The position numbers were made by a program, and so were the translations under genes. The notes beneath the pieces are model-generated. The model saw only the letters and a program-made list of their open reading frames with translations. It was not told where the DNA came from and did no database searches. Below are positions 48,994 to 57,342 of a stretch of DNA of 64,000 nucleotides, one piece after another. The DNA is taken from positions 2,728,001-2,792,000 of the forward strand of contig NC_020541.1 in assembly GCF_000230695.2 (NCBI RefSeq), given 5' to 3'. The first letter of the stretch is position 1. Each line of letters opens with the position of its first letter. The DNA is from Rhodanobacter denitrificans. Its GTDB lineage: Bacteria > Pseudomonadota > Gammaproteobacteria > Xanthomonadales > Rhodanobacteraceae.

Positions 48994-50178
48994 ATGATTG
49001 GCACAGAGCACGATGCACCCTTTGACCTTGTGCCACTCATGGAAATCGCCGCAGAAGCGAGCTACCAGAGGCACATCCTGGCTTTGGCTGCGGCTTTCAC
49101 ACGCCCATCCTTGTACATCCAAATTCCATCAGGAAAAGCGGCGTATTCCAGCAATCTCAAGCGCAGTGTGCATGACGACACAAGCTGGCAGACACAGCAG
49201 CGAGTGGCTGAAGCCCGTAGCAAGGGTGTGCTCGTCATTCGTAACCCGACACTCTGCCACGACATCAGCTTTGTAGCTTTGGCACCTGAGGACGTACGAC
49301 GCTTAGCGATAACAGGGGTCGTGCACGTTCAGCGGTTTATTGGTGGGGTAAAAGCTATCTCTGCGCAAGGGGACCCGGAATATATGCATGCGGTGCTTTG
49401 CCTACGTCCAGCACTGGAACCAGTGGGCTCCTCACCGTTGATCCTGGATTCGCCCGAGCATGCGACCAGAGTCGAGTTGCGAGACGTGCTTCTGGATCGT
49501 GGTGCTATGGGATTGTTGACAGGTTTAGCCGATGCCGATGGGGGGGATAACCCTTTCAATCTGCAGGTACGCGCTCCTGGCGTGTTCGTGCTGTACGCCG
49601 CTGCGAAACATTTCTTTGGGCCAAATCCCCCCGACTCCTTCAATCAAGGGACAGTTAAAAAATGGCTTCTCGACCACAGAAACCAAGCTGTCTCATGGGC
49701 ATACCGTAGTTTCAATAACTACAAGGAGCTAGCCACAGAAGCCAATAGACGGCTCGCATGTAAGCTGATCGACACACGCTACGATTTAGACAAGATCGAC
49801 AGAAGAAAACGACCGGGCAAGCCACTTGATGCCAAGGGGCTACAAAAAGCCATGGCATACCGCAGAGGCGGTTACGTCAGCGACCGCCTTAGCCTTGTTG
49901 CCCTGGCAGTGGAAAAATGGGCGGCATTGACCGAGGCCAACCCTGCCCCAGAAAGCGGCGCCGCTGCCATCGCGAGCCATCAGCTTGATCTGGTTGACAA
50001 GCTTCGCCGTGAACTTCTCAAGTGGGGAATAGACTCCACTAGCGAGCGAGATTCTGTCGTTGACTTTGTGACCTGGCCGAAACTGGCTGCCGACTACCGC
50101 AAAGCGAGGAAGGAACAGAGGGCTTCCAGGAAAACCCTCTTGGTGCAAAACACTAGGCATCGCGCAGGATCTCGTTGA
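48994..50178 (+). CDS. Hypothetical island protein, 394 residues
   Basis: A long frame with a good AAGGA site 8 nt before its ATG (48994). It encodes an otherwise unremarkable soluble protein: no signal peptide, no membrane helix, no recognised catalytic motif. The C-terminal ~120 residues are Lys/Arg-rich with a possible helical nucleic-acid-binding character. It ends 26 bp inside the convergent replication protein gene. The function is unknown; location suggests a satellite-element gene. Confidence 0.6.
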   Translation: MIGTEHDAPFDLVPLMEIAAEASYQRHILALAAAFTRPSLYIQIPSGKAAYSSNLKRSVHDDTSWQTQQRVAEARSKGVLVIRNPTLCHDISFVALAPEDVRRLAITGVVHVQRFIGGVKAISAQGDPEYMHAVLCLRPALEPVGSSPLILDSPEHATRVELRDVLLDRGAMGLLTGLADADGGDNPFNLQVRAPGVFVLYAAAKHFFGPNPPDSFNQGTVKKWLLDHRNQAVSWAYRSFNNYKELATEANRRLACKLIDTRYDLDKIDRRKRPGKPLDAKGLQKAMAYRRGGYVSDRLSLVALAVEKWAALTEANPAPESGAAAIASHQLDLVDKLRRELLKWGIDSTSERDSVVDFVTWPKLAADYRKARKEQRASRKTLLVQNTRHRAGSR

Positions 50179-51397
50179 CCAAGGTAAGGTCGTGCTTGGC
50201 CTTGCGCGGTGCCCCACGCTTCACTCCGCGCCACGATGGGCGATCAATGCCCTTCCACAGATTGCGAGGGTAACCGGTGAGCACCTGGCAATCGGTTTTG
50301 GTGATGTAGCGGATCGCCTCGCGCAGGCCAAGCAGCATCATGCGATCGCTCAGATGGAGCGACCCAAGACAATTCAACGGGTACTGCGAACGCCGAGACC
50401 AGCAGTTGAAGTACGTCCCATAGCCCTCGCTGAAGCGATGCTGCCACGCCTCACCGATCAGGCGTGCATACACCTCCGCCTGCTTATGCTTGTGCCCGTC
50501 CATGGCGACGAGTACGTGGCAATGCATGCCACGACGAAAGCCGAATTCGCGCTTGCAGATCCACGCGACCACGTCCGGCACAATCCGCTTCTCGCGCAGA
50601 GCCCGACGAAACCGACGAACGCAACGGTCACCCGCATCAGTCATGGCCCATGCCTTGTACTCCGGCGCGATGTAAAGCTCGACGCGGAGGATTAGCAGCC
50701 GTGAATACTCGGAGAACTTGGTCGCCATGAACTTGCAGCACGACCGCAGGTTCTCCCGCGCGCAATGCTCGTAGTCGTTCTGGATGCGCTTGAACCTTTT
50801 GGTTCGACAAACGCGACGAACGAAACGCAGGAGATGATTGAGAGCTTTGACGGCCCACTGGTCGCTCAGATCCAGACGCTTGCCGCCGCCACGCACAAGC
50901 CACGGCACCGCCTTCTGGCAAGCGCGCAGCATCACGGTGAGGAACGGATTAAAAATGACCTTCAGGTCATCCAACCGGTAGGGGTCATCGAAGCGATATT
51001 CCGCGACTACTCCAGTCTGATTCCTGTTTTTCAAGCGACATCCCGGATACGCCATTTCGATCATGGGGATGGTGTCCATGCACACATCCAGAACCGCCGT
51101 GCCCAGTGGCGTGAGCATGGGGGTAAGGTGCCCGTAGGTGAGGAGACCTTTTCCGGTGGCCATATGCACGGCATTCTCGTTCTTGTCGGCAATACGCCTC
51201 GCCGCTCTCTCCATGCGTTTGAGCTGCTCAGGCTCGTCGATCTCCTCAGTGATGGAAGACTCGCCGTTCGCCCTGTGCACCATGCCCCGGGCGTACATCT
51301 GGTAGCGCGTCTCGCCGGCTTCTACCCCGCGCCGCATGTCTTCCAGAAGACTGACACTTGCTGCCTTGGCGGGCCTGCTGCTTTGCTTTTCTATCAT
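50153..51397 (-). CDS. Inovirus-type Gp2/YagK-like replication protein
   Basis: The 414-residue protein resembles the YagK/YfjJ-type and inovirus Gp2 proteins. The central part has the two-His motif HCH at 292-294 in FRRGMHCHVLVAMDG, and a Tyr follows at 364 in REAIRYITKTDC. HUH plus Tyr suggests a rolling-circle initiator that nicks DNA. The N-terminal ~200 residues are helical and basic. An AlpA-type regulator lies 122 bp upstream. Alternative: a non-replicative plasmid-mobilisation-like protein. Confidence 0.75.
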   Translation of the reverse strand: MIEKQSSRPAKAASVSLLEDMRRGVEAGETRYQMYARGMVHRANGESSITEEIDEPEQLKRMERAARRIADKNENAVHMATGKGLLTYGHLTPMLTPLGTAVLDVCMDTIPMIEMAYPGCRLKNRNQTGVVAEYRFDDPYRLDDLKVIFNPFLTVMLRACQKAVPWLVRGGGKRLDLSDQWAVKALNHLLRFVRRVCRTKRFKRIQNDYEHCARENLRSCCKFMATKFSEYSRLLILRVELYIAPEYKAWAMTDAGDRCVRRFRRALREKRIVPDVVAWICKREFGFRRGMHCHVLVAMDGHKHKQAEVYARLIGEAWQHRFSEGYGTYFNCWSRRSQYPLNCLGSLHLSDRMMLLGLREAIRYITKTDCQVLTGYPRNLWKGIDRPSWRGVKRGAPRKAKHDLTLVNEILRDA

Positions 51398-51519
51398 TGC
51401 TTTATTTCACCTGGCATCTTGGTTTGATCATTAACTTGCAGCCAATTTGTTATTCCTGTTCACCTCCCTTGAAAAGCCATTAGATAGAAAGCCGTAAATC
51501 GGCTATCACGGATAACCCG

Positions 51520-51891
51520 TCAGAGCATGAATTCCTCCTTGTCAGAAGCATGGCCACGCACGTTTTTCGCCACCTTCGCACGGTTGTTGAGTTGGTCGGT
51601 CAGGTAGGCCTTGGGGCGTGTGTTCATCCAGTCGAGGATTTCGCTTTGAAGCCAACCGACAGCCGAACGATTTTTCCCGCTCCCCAAAACCCGCGGCTGC
51701 GGGAACTCGGGATCAAACGAGGAGTGGCCCACCGTGCAACGATTACGGATCGTTGACGGGCTGAGACCCGTGCGATGCGCCACTTCGGATTCGCGAAGCA
51801 TGCGCTGTGCGCTGCTGAAATCAGCCATGAAGCGGAGAAGCCGCCTGAAGAGACCTTCCAACGTGAAAATAGAGCCATCTTTTTTACCCAT
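51520..51891 (-). CDS. AlpA-family phage regulatory protein
   Basis: The 123-residue protein has the AlpA helix-turn-helix: MLRESEVAHRTGLSPSTIRNR, then the wing ...QPRVLGSGKNRSAVGWLQSEILDWMNTRP. AlpA proteins in cryptic prophages control integrase/excision genes. The N-terminal ~25 residues are an unusual extension. A longer start at 51960 is possible. It stands upstream of the Gp2-like gene on the same strand, and the pair may be one transcription unit. Confidence 0.82.
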   Translation of the reverse strand: MGKKDGSIFTLEGLFRRLLRFMADFSSAQRMLRESEVAHRTGLSPSTIRNRCTVGHSSFDPEFPQPRVLGSGKNRSAVGWLQSEILDWMNTRPKAYLTDQLNNRAKVAKNVRGHASDKEEFML

Positions 51892-52219
51892 CGCATAACC
51901 TGTGTCGTTGAGATGGGCGCAGGATGAGCCGACGGCATGGGTTTCGGCCAGATGAGACAATCTGACCTGCCGCGGCCTGGAGGTCTGAAACCCGCACCAG
52001 GACTGCGCTTGCAGGTCAGACCCCCACCAAGAAAGTAGCGCCGAAACGACTTCGGGTCAGGCAACGCGCCGGACGCGTTCGCGAGGGTGATGGGCCCCAC
52101 CTTGGCCGCCCACTCCATTGCCATTGCCATTTGCTACGGAATGGTGGCCCTACCGATTGATGATGAACCCGCTTCGTTACTTCAAATGATGCCTGGCGCT
52201 ATACAAGCGCACCCGATTG

Positions 52220-52369
52220 GACGAAACGAAACCATAGCGACGCAACGAAATTCATGGCCGGGTTTTGGCGACTTGGTGCCTAATCGGCTGTCGAGTTGGT
52301 TCAACTGTTTGAATGGGCAAAGAGAGGCGAGTTAGACGCAACGAAGTGCAATGAAGTTCGACGAAAATA
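52220..52369. repeat. Iteron-like short repeats upstream of alpA/rep
   Basis: The 542-bp stretch 51961-52502 holds no convincing gene. It contains GACGCAACGAA twice (52239-52249 and 52335-52345) and variants GACGAAACGAA (52220) and CGACGAAAAT (52359). Such repeats near a replication gene can be origin iterons or operator sites. The spacing is irregular. Confidence 0.4.
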
Positions 52370-52502
52370 GTTGCCATCCGTAATTAAGCTTCTTTGTGAA
52401 ACAAAAATCCCACAAATCCACATCACCTTCCCGAGCTGCCATCCCGACAGTTCCATCCATCCGACTAACCGGTGGATGTCTCCCCTCGAAGGAGTCATTG
52501 TG

Positions 52503-52652
52503 ATGTTCAACAACGCATGGGTAGGCTCTCCCTATCCACCACTGCTCGAATGCCTCGTCGTCTTCGCTGTGCTGTTCCTGGCCGGTGTGCTGTGGTCGTG
52601 GGGCCTTCGTTGGTATGTGGCCTGTCGCCTGAAGGAGGCTGCTGATGAATGA
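52503..52652 (+). CDS. Small single-pass membrane protein
   Basis: The 49-residue protein has one hydrophobic helix (LLECLVVFAVLFLAGVLWSWGL) and a short basic C-terminus. AAGGAG lies 8 nt before the ATG. It overlaps the next gene by 8 bp, so the pair is translated together. The size and position are like those of small phage membrane proteins. No function is known. Confidence 0.6.
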   Translation: MFNNAWVGSPYPPLLECLVVFAVLFLAGVLWSWGLRWYVACRLKEAADE

Positions 52653-53013
52653 GGCTCTCCTGGATGACGACGGGAGCGACGACCTCGTGGAGTTCACGCC
52701 GTGCTGCCCTAAATGCCGGTCGGCCCATGTCGAGCCACGCAACCTGGCAAGGCGCTTCGGTGGGGCGATGGGTGCCATCGTAGGAACGACGGGTGGCGTC
52801 GCTGCCGCCGTGGCGGGTGCGGAGGCTGGTGTTCTGGGTGGCCCCATCGGGGTATTACTTGGCGCAGCTGCGGGTGTGGTTATCGAGGGCATTGTTGGCG
52901 GGGCCGCCGGCTGTGCGGCGGGCTCCCGTCTCGGTGACGCCATCGACCGGAACATCCTGCACAACTGCCGCTGCCGCGCCTGTGGCCATACCTTCGGCGG
53001 CACCTCCAGCTAA
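52645..53013 (+). CDS. Glycine-zipper membrane protein with split zinc ribbon
   Basis: The 122-residue protein has a Cys pair CPKC at residues 21-24, a hydrophobic glycine-zipper hairpin (~39-95, built of Gly/Ala/Val with GxxxG spacing), and a second Cys pair CRAC at 110-113. The two knuckles could form a zinc ribbon with the membrane segment looped out. The start overlaps the preceding 49-residue gene. The function is unknown. A 16-bp hairpin follows its stop. Confidence 0.65.
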   Translation: MNEALLDDDGSDDLVEFTPCCPKCRSAHVEPRNLARRFGGAMGAIVGTTGGVAAAVAGAEAGVLGGPIGVLLGAAAGVVIEGIVGGAAGCAAGSRLGDAIDRNILHNCRCRACGHTFGGTSS

Positions 53014-53065
53014 GCCACGACACCCTGTCGCGGTTCGCTTCGACCTTTCCCTCTCATAGCGACAT

Positions 53066-53101
53066 ACGCCCCGGGCCCGGCTTCTGCCGGGCCCGGGGCG
53101 T
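53066..53101. terminator. Strong GC hairpin between two island genes
   Basis: A 16-bp perfect stem (ACGCCCCGGGCCCGGC and complement) with a 4-nt loop, without a full T-tract, lies 52 bp after the zinc-ribbon gene. It is a likely terminator. Confidence 0.65.
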
Positions 53102-53128
53102 TATGCCGTCTCATCCAAGGAGTCTGTC

Positions 53129-53614
53129 ATGCCAAAGGTTCCACCCTCGGCACCGCCGTCAGCCGATCATTCTCACAACGCTACAGATCAAGCCATCCTG
53201 GCTGCCGCGGAGGGCATCCTGCACGAGAAACTTCAGCGGCAAGGTTGCATCGGCAACCCGATGGATGCCGCCGACTTCCTGCGCATGCGCATGGGAGCGC
53301 TACCCCACGAGGAGTTCCATGTCCTGTGGCTCGATAACCGGCATCGCATCCTGGACTGTCAGCGGCTTTTCACCGGCACCGTCGATGGTGCCAGCGTCTA
53401 TCCGCGTGAGGTCGTGCGAGCCGCCTTGGGCATCAATGCCAGCGCGGCCATCTTCGCCCACAACCATCCAAGCGGCGTAGCCGAACCCAGTGCGGCTGAC
53501 CGCGCCATTACCAAGGAGCTACGCGATGCCCTAAGCCTGGTCGGTGTGAGGGTGCTCGATCACCTCGTTGTCGGTGCCGAGTGCGTCAGCATGGCCGGCC
53601 GGGGGCTTCTGTAG
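53129..53614 (+). CDS. RadC-like JAMM-domain protein
   Basis: The 161-residue protein has the RadC JAMM metal site: HNHPSGVAEPSAAD (His111, His113, Asp124) with the upstream catalytic Glu in EEFHVLWLD. It lacks the N-terminal helix-hairpin-helix of full-length RadC (about 225 residues), as is typical of the mobile-element group. The precise function of these proteins is unknown. The ATG at 53129 follows AAGGAG 9 nt away. Confidence 0.9.
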   Translation: MPKVPPSAPPSADHSHNATDQAILAAAEGILHEKLQRQGCIGNPMDAADFLRMRMGALPHEEFHVLWLDNRHRILDCQRLFTGTVDGASVYPREVVRAALGINASAAIFAHNHPSGVAEPSAADRAITKELRDALSLVGVRVLDHLVVGAECVSMAGRGLL

Positions 53615-53642
53615 CTCCCTTCTCTAAGTCAAAGCGACGTAC

Positions 53643-53966
53643 TCATTTGGCGCTTTCTCGGGGCTTCCTGACCTTCATCGCAGATGGCAGGTGCTTGGGA
53701 AGTACGTCTAGTGTGCTTTCCACCTGTTGCGCATAGGCAGCGAGTGGTGTCCCGGTGGCCTTACACCAATCGTAGAGCTGGAGGATGTCGAGTCGCCGTC
53801 GACCCAGCTCGACATCAGCCACGAAAGTTTGTGTGCGCCCCAGCTTCACGGCTAGTTGCCGCTGGGTCAACTTGGCTGACAGACGCGCGGACTTCAGGAG
53901 AGCCCACGCGATGGCGTATTCGCCTCTGTCGACCGATTTGACACTTTTGTCAGTACGCATCGCCAT
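53643..53966 (-). CDS. XRE-family helix-turn-helix regulator
   Basis: The 107-residue protein has an HTH (LTQRQLAVKLGRTQTFVADVELGRRRL, residues ~32-56) of the Cro/CI type. N- and C-terminal parts are charged. It may control island genes. It converges on radC. The start is MAMRTDKSVK; there is no clear ribosome-binding site. No toxin gene was found next to it. Confidence 0.8.
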   Translation of the reverse strand: MAMRTDKSVKSVDRGEYAIAWALLKSARLSAKLTQRQLAVKLGRTQTFVADVELGRRRLDILQLYDWCKATGTPLAAYAQQVESTLDVLPKHLPSAMKVRKPRESAK

Positions 53967-54438
53967 GGCCCCACCATACGGAGGCGCCGAGACGATCTAT
54001 TTATCAACTCATGGACTTCTTATGCCTAGGCGATGCAGTCGCCAAATTGTGCTTATTTCTTGGGCTTTTTGATGAATAGATCCTTCATGCGCCACTCCTC
54101 GTTGAACCGTTTTATAGTTCAGTTCAGAATGAGGGTGCATCATTGATGCGTAGCTTGGATTCCGATCTGAGCAGCATTCAAAGCTGGCCACAGGGGGCCA
54201 TCGAACAACCGATGCGAAGCCGCACACACCTAAGACAAAGCCAATGAACACTTCATCGACTGTGAAGCGGCGGTGGGCATGTCGATTGGTGACCACGCGC
54301 AGCGAGTTCTGTTTCTTCACTCTGATCTTGGGCGGGTCGGCTCTTTACCAAGGGCGGCCTGCGGGGATGGGGCCGCGTACACGAAGGCGGTTCCCGCAGT
54401 ACCAGTTGAGCCAACCACACCACTCACAAGGAAACACC
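53967..54438. other. 472-bp intergenic stretch with an 11-codon open frame
   Basis: No gene of normal size is convincing. On the minus strand a tiny frame (54053-54088), encoding MKDLFIKKPKK, has GAGGAG 7 nt before its ATG and ends about 90 bp before the XRE gene. It could be a leader peptide or the end of a decayed gene. Several longer frames cross this stretch but lack starts and codon bias. Confidence 0.35.
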
Positions 54439-55137
54439 ATGACCGCTGTTGCGAATACCTATCCGTCCTATCGGACGAACCTGCAATCGCTTTCCCCGGC
54501 CCAGCGCTACAACCTCATCATCAGTCGCCTCTTCCTGGCCACCTGCTTGGCCGGCGCAATGGCCAGTGGACTCGTATTCCTGGCAACCGACAACGGCTTC
54601 GGGCTCGTGCTTCAGTACCTGCTGCCGATCGTCGCCCTGCCGTTCATCGTTTGGCGCGGTGCCTGCCGTGGTTCCTACTTCCGCGGCACGCAGCTTCCGA
54701 GCGGGTATGTCAAGAAGGATAGCCCCGCGCTCAAGAAGGAATACATCATGGCCGCCATCGGCGGCGTGATCGTGGCGGTTCTCGTCGGCATCGGCTGCGC
54801 CGTAGTCAGTAGTGGTGGCGCAGCCTCCTTCTTCACGGTGATCGTGGGCGCCTTTGCTGCGGGCTGGTTCCATACCCGCGGCTTCCTCGCGGGCTGGAAC
54901 CGCGTCGATGCGGTGGACAGCAATAACGGTCCGGCCGTCGTTGCCAAGCCCAATGCGGCCACCAGTCTCCTGATCTGGAGCGCCCTCCTGACGGTCCTGA
55001 CGCTCTGTAACCTCTGGGGCATCATGCAGAACCCTTCGATGATTGAGCAGGCGTTGGCCCTCCAGTCGCAGTCGCAGTCGCAGACCTGTGACTCCACCTG
55101 CCAGGCGATGTCTGGTAACAGCAGCGATTCCCAGTAA
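54439..55137 (+). CDS. Hypothetical membrane protein, 232 residues
   Basis: About five hydrophobic helices are visible (e.g. LFLATCLAGAMASGLVFLA, LVLQYLLPIVALPFIV, IGGVIVAVLVGIGCAVV). An exposed C-terminus rich in Gln/Ser and two Cys (QTCDSTCQAM) ends the protein. An AAGGA site precedes the ATG. It is followed by a strong hairpin and then the lipoprotein gene, in the same direction. No family is known to me; the two could form one envelope-linked unit. Confidence 0.65.
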   Translation: MTAVANTYPSYRTNLQSLSPAQRYNLIISRLFLATCLAGAMASGLVFLATDNGFGLVLQYLLPIVALPFIVWRGACRGSYFRGTQLPSGYVKKDSPALKKEYIMAAIGGVIVAVLVGIGCAVVSSGGAASFFTVIVGAFAAGWFHTRGFLAGWNRVDAVDSNNGPAVVAKPNAATSLLIWSALLTVLTLCNLWGIMQNPSMIEQALALQSQSQSQTCDSTCQAMSGNSSDSQ

Positions 55138-55144
55138 GTCCCTC

Positions 55145-55181
55145 GCATACAGCCCCGCCCGGTGAGGACGGGGCTGTATGC
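55145..55181. terminator. Hairpin between membrane-protein and lipoprotein genes
   Basis: A 13-bp stem (GCATACAGCCCCG and complement) with an 11-nt loop lies 8 bp past the stop. It resembles the other island hairpins without T-tracts. Confidence 0.6.
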
Positions 55182-55203
55182 CCTCCATCGAAGGAAGCCC
55201 CCT

Positions 55204-56955
55204 ATGAAAACCCTCCTTTTCATCGTGGCTGTCGCCGCAGCCATCACCCTCACGGGCTGCGCCCCCGACAAGCACATCACTGAGGTGAAGGCGCTCGCCT
55301 TCAGCTACCCCAGCAACAACGTCCCAGATCCCAACATGACCGTGGATCAGGCACTCGATTATCGCAAGGTCTGCGACTCCGTGAAGTGGAAGGTCGACGA
55401 GACCGAACAGCACCAGACCTTTGTCGAATACAACTGCGATTACAAAAACGTCAAAGACTCATCGTTCATCGCTAATAACTTGGAGGAAGCCAAAGCAAAA
55501 AATCCGAACGCTACCGGAGCTGTGCGTATCGGTGATGTCTACCAGTGGGTCTATGGCGCAGACGGTAAGCCCGTGCTCTCCTACGTCACGCTGAGGTACC
55601 AGTTCGCAAACGGAACGTCCAAGGACGTGACACAGTCTGACATCGTCATGGGGGAGTTCCGTCTTACGGGGACCGGTTGGATGACGACGCTCATGCAGCA
55701 AGCGGTTGAGAACACGGCGATCGATTATGACCACTTCTACGCACAGCTCTATGGCAAACGCATTCCGCCTATGCCTCTCCCGTTGATCAAGCCTGCTTCG
55801 CCCATCACGAAGTCGACCTACGCAAATACCGTCGCCGCGCTTTATCCGGGCAAGAGTCCCACCGAAGCAGCTGCTCTTGCTTATCGGTGGATCGGTTCGC
55901 CAGTGAAGGTTCAAGGGGTGAATGCGCTTGGATATCCCACTCAGGCAGCAACCTGCAATTACAGTGGAGAAACGGTTGATAGACAGGGAAGGCCTTCTAG
56001 CGCCGGAACGATGCAATGCGATGTCACGTTGAACAATGGAACTAGAATCGGATACGACGAGGCTCAATTCGTGAGTCATCTGCTTCCTGTTGATCCCAAG
56101 GACGTACAGACGGCCCTTCGGATCATGCTCGGACTGACTGAGTCACGTTTCCATGCGGGTTTCGTTCAACTTTCGCCGACTAAGCTCCTGTGTGCGAGTC
56201 GTCTGTGCTTTGATCGGGACGGTCATGTCGTAGGGTGGGCACCTGACTCCGTCTTCACCAAGGAAACGATAATTGTTCTTCCGCCGAAAGTAACGTTCGA
56301 TGCGTACGGTAATGATTTCACTCGCTACTACCCCGACCGGTCGCCTCAAGAGGCGATGAAGGCCGCTATGGACGAGCTTTCTCCCATCGGGACCTCTGGT
56401 ATGAATACGGAAGGTTATCCGGTCTATGAGGTGAAATGCGTATCGGACAACGATTGCTTCCACACGAAGAATGGCCAGTTGCTTCCTCAGTCCTTCGGCA
56501 GTCCATCCAGAACTGCCGGGTACATGTTTCCCGTGAATCCGAAGGACATCGGCAAAAACGGCATCCAGTGCGATACGTACTTCTGCAAGGATGGCCAAGG
56601 CAACATCATCGGCAGTAATCCAGACCTACATCCTTCGCGGTCAGTGACAAGCACGGCCACGCCACCGCTAGCTTCTGCTCACGTCCAGCCAACACCAGTC
56701 ACTCCGGTGGCACCGCAGGTGGTGAACTCGGCCGTGGCGGGTCTGACAGGACCCTCGCAGCCGCAAACCACTCCGTTGGCGCAGGCAGCTTCTAGTGACG
56801 AAGCCGACCAAGGCGGTTGGCCTAAGATGACCCCTTGCATCCAGAAGCTGCAGGACAAGTTCACGGCCGACCAACAGAAACAGAACGCCGACACATCGAC
56901 CAGTCTGGAGCAGATGCAAGAGTGGGCTGACGTCTGCAAGTCGCTCGGTCAGTGA
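55204..56955 (+). CDS. Hypothetical repeat-containing lipoprotein
   Basis: The 583-residue protein has a lipoprotein signal (ITLTGC, Cys at about residue 19). The body shows a repeated module: YPGKSPTEAAALAYRW with CNYSGETV and LPVDPKDVQ, LCFDRDGHVVG (about residues 203-358), and again YYPDRSPQEAMKAAMD, YEVKCVSDND, FPVNPKDIG, CKDGQGNIIG (about 362-480). A weaker copy may begin near residue 30. The last ~100 residues are a Pro/Thr/Ala linker and a helical end. Many Cys pairs suggest disulfides. GAAGGA precedes the ATG. I know no family. Confidence 0.65.
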   Translation: MKTLLFIVAVAAAITLTGCAPDKHITEVKALAFSYPSNNVPDPNMTVDQALDYRKVCDSVKWKVDETEQHQTFVEYNCDYKNVKDSSFIANNLEEAKAKNPNATGAVRIGDVYQWVYGADGKPVLSYVTLRYQFANGTSKDVTQSDIVMGEFRLTGTGWMTTLMQQAVENTAIDYDHFYAQLYGKRIPPMPLPLIKPASPITKSTYANTVAALYPGKSPTEAAALAYRWIGSPVKVQGVNALGYPTQAATCNYSGETVDRQGRPSSAGTMQCDVTLNNGTRIGYDEAQFVSHLLPVDPKDVQTALRIMLGLTESRFHAGFVQLSPTKLLCASRLCFDRDGHVVGWAPDSVFTKETIIVLPPKVTFDAYGNDFTRYYPDRSPQEAMKAAMDELSPIGTSGMNTEGYPVYEVKCVSDNDCFHTKNGQLLPQSFGSPSRTAGYMFPVNPKDIGKNGIQCDTYFCKDGQGNIIGSNPDLHPSRSVTSTATPPLASAHVQPTPVTPVAPQVVNSAVAGLTGPSQPQTTPLAQAASSDEADQGGWPKMTPCIQKLQDKFTADQQKQNADTSTSLEQMQEWADVCKSLGQ

Positions 56956-56957
56956 TA

Positions 56958-56997
56958 GAGCATCCGCTCCTCCCCGCATAGGGAGGAGCGGATGCTC
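56958..56997. terminator. 17-bp hairpin after the lipoprotein gene
   Basis: GAGCATCCGCTCCTCCC and its exact complement form a stem with a 6-nt loop, starting within a few bases of the stop. No T-tract. It lies between the convergent lipoprotein and KTSC genes. Confidence 0.7.
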
Positions 56998-57113
56998 CAT
57001 TGGTGGTACGAGCCACTGAAATAAGCAAGGCACTCCGGAGGCGCCTTGGTCGGTGCGTCGGTCATCCATGTGGCGACAACCGAAGCGACGATACATGCCG
57101 CGGGTGCCGTGAA

Positions 57114-57323
57114 TTATAGCTTCACAAACGGATATCGATTCTTGATATTGGCGTGAAGATACTTCCCCTTGGAATCTGCGTTCATGATCCCGTCGTGTTC
57201 GCTAGAAGGTACACCGGAATACTGGTAAACCGACCCATCATTGAACTCGATCTCAAGTATCTGGTTATCCTCGTCGTAGCCGATTGAGGCGATGTTGCTT
57301 GAGCTGACTGGCGTACGTTCCAC
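57114..57323 (-). CDS. KTSC domain protein
   Basis: The 69-residue protein has the KTSC fold pattern: SSNIASIGYDEDNQILEIEFNDGSVYQYSGVP, then KGKYLHANIKNRYPF. A GTG start (57323) has GGAGA 8 nt upstream. It lies 19 bp after the HerA stop on the same strand, so it is probably the last gene of the operon. The KTSC role is not established; it occurs in phage and defence contexts. No catalytic residue is evident. Confidence 0.8.
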   Translation of the reverse strand: MERTPVSSSNIASIGYDEDNQILEIEFNDGSVYQYSGVPSSEHDGIMNADSKGKYLHANIKNRYPFVKL

Positions 57324-57342
57324 GGTCGTCTCTCCTGGTCAA

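Noticed and set aside
52087..52335. A possible 82-residue gene upstream of the small membrane protein
   Set aside because: No ribosome-binding site, no codon bias; it lies in the repeat-rich control region of alpA and rep.
54009..54320. A 103-residue minus-strand frame in the gap before the 232-residue membrane protein
   Set aside because: GTG start without a ribosome-binding site, odd composition, and overlap with the plus-strand leader.
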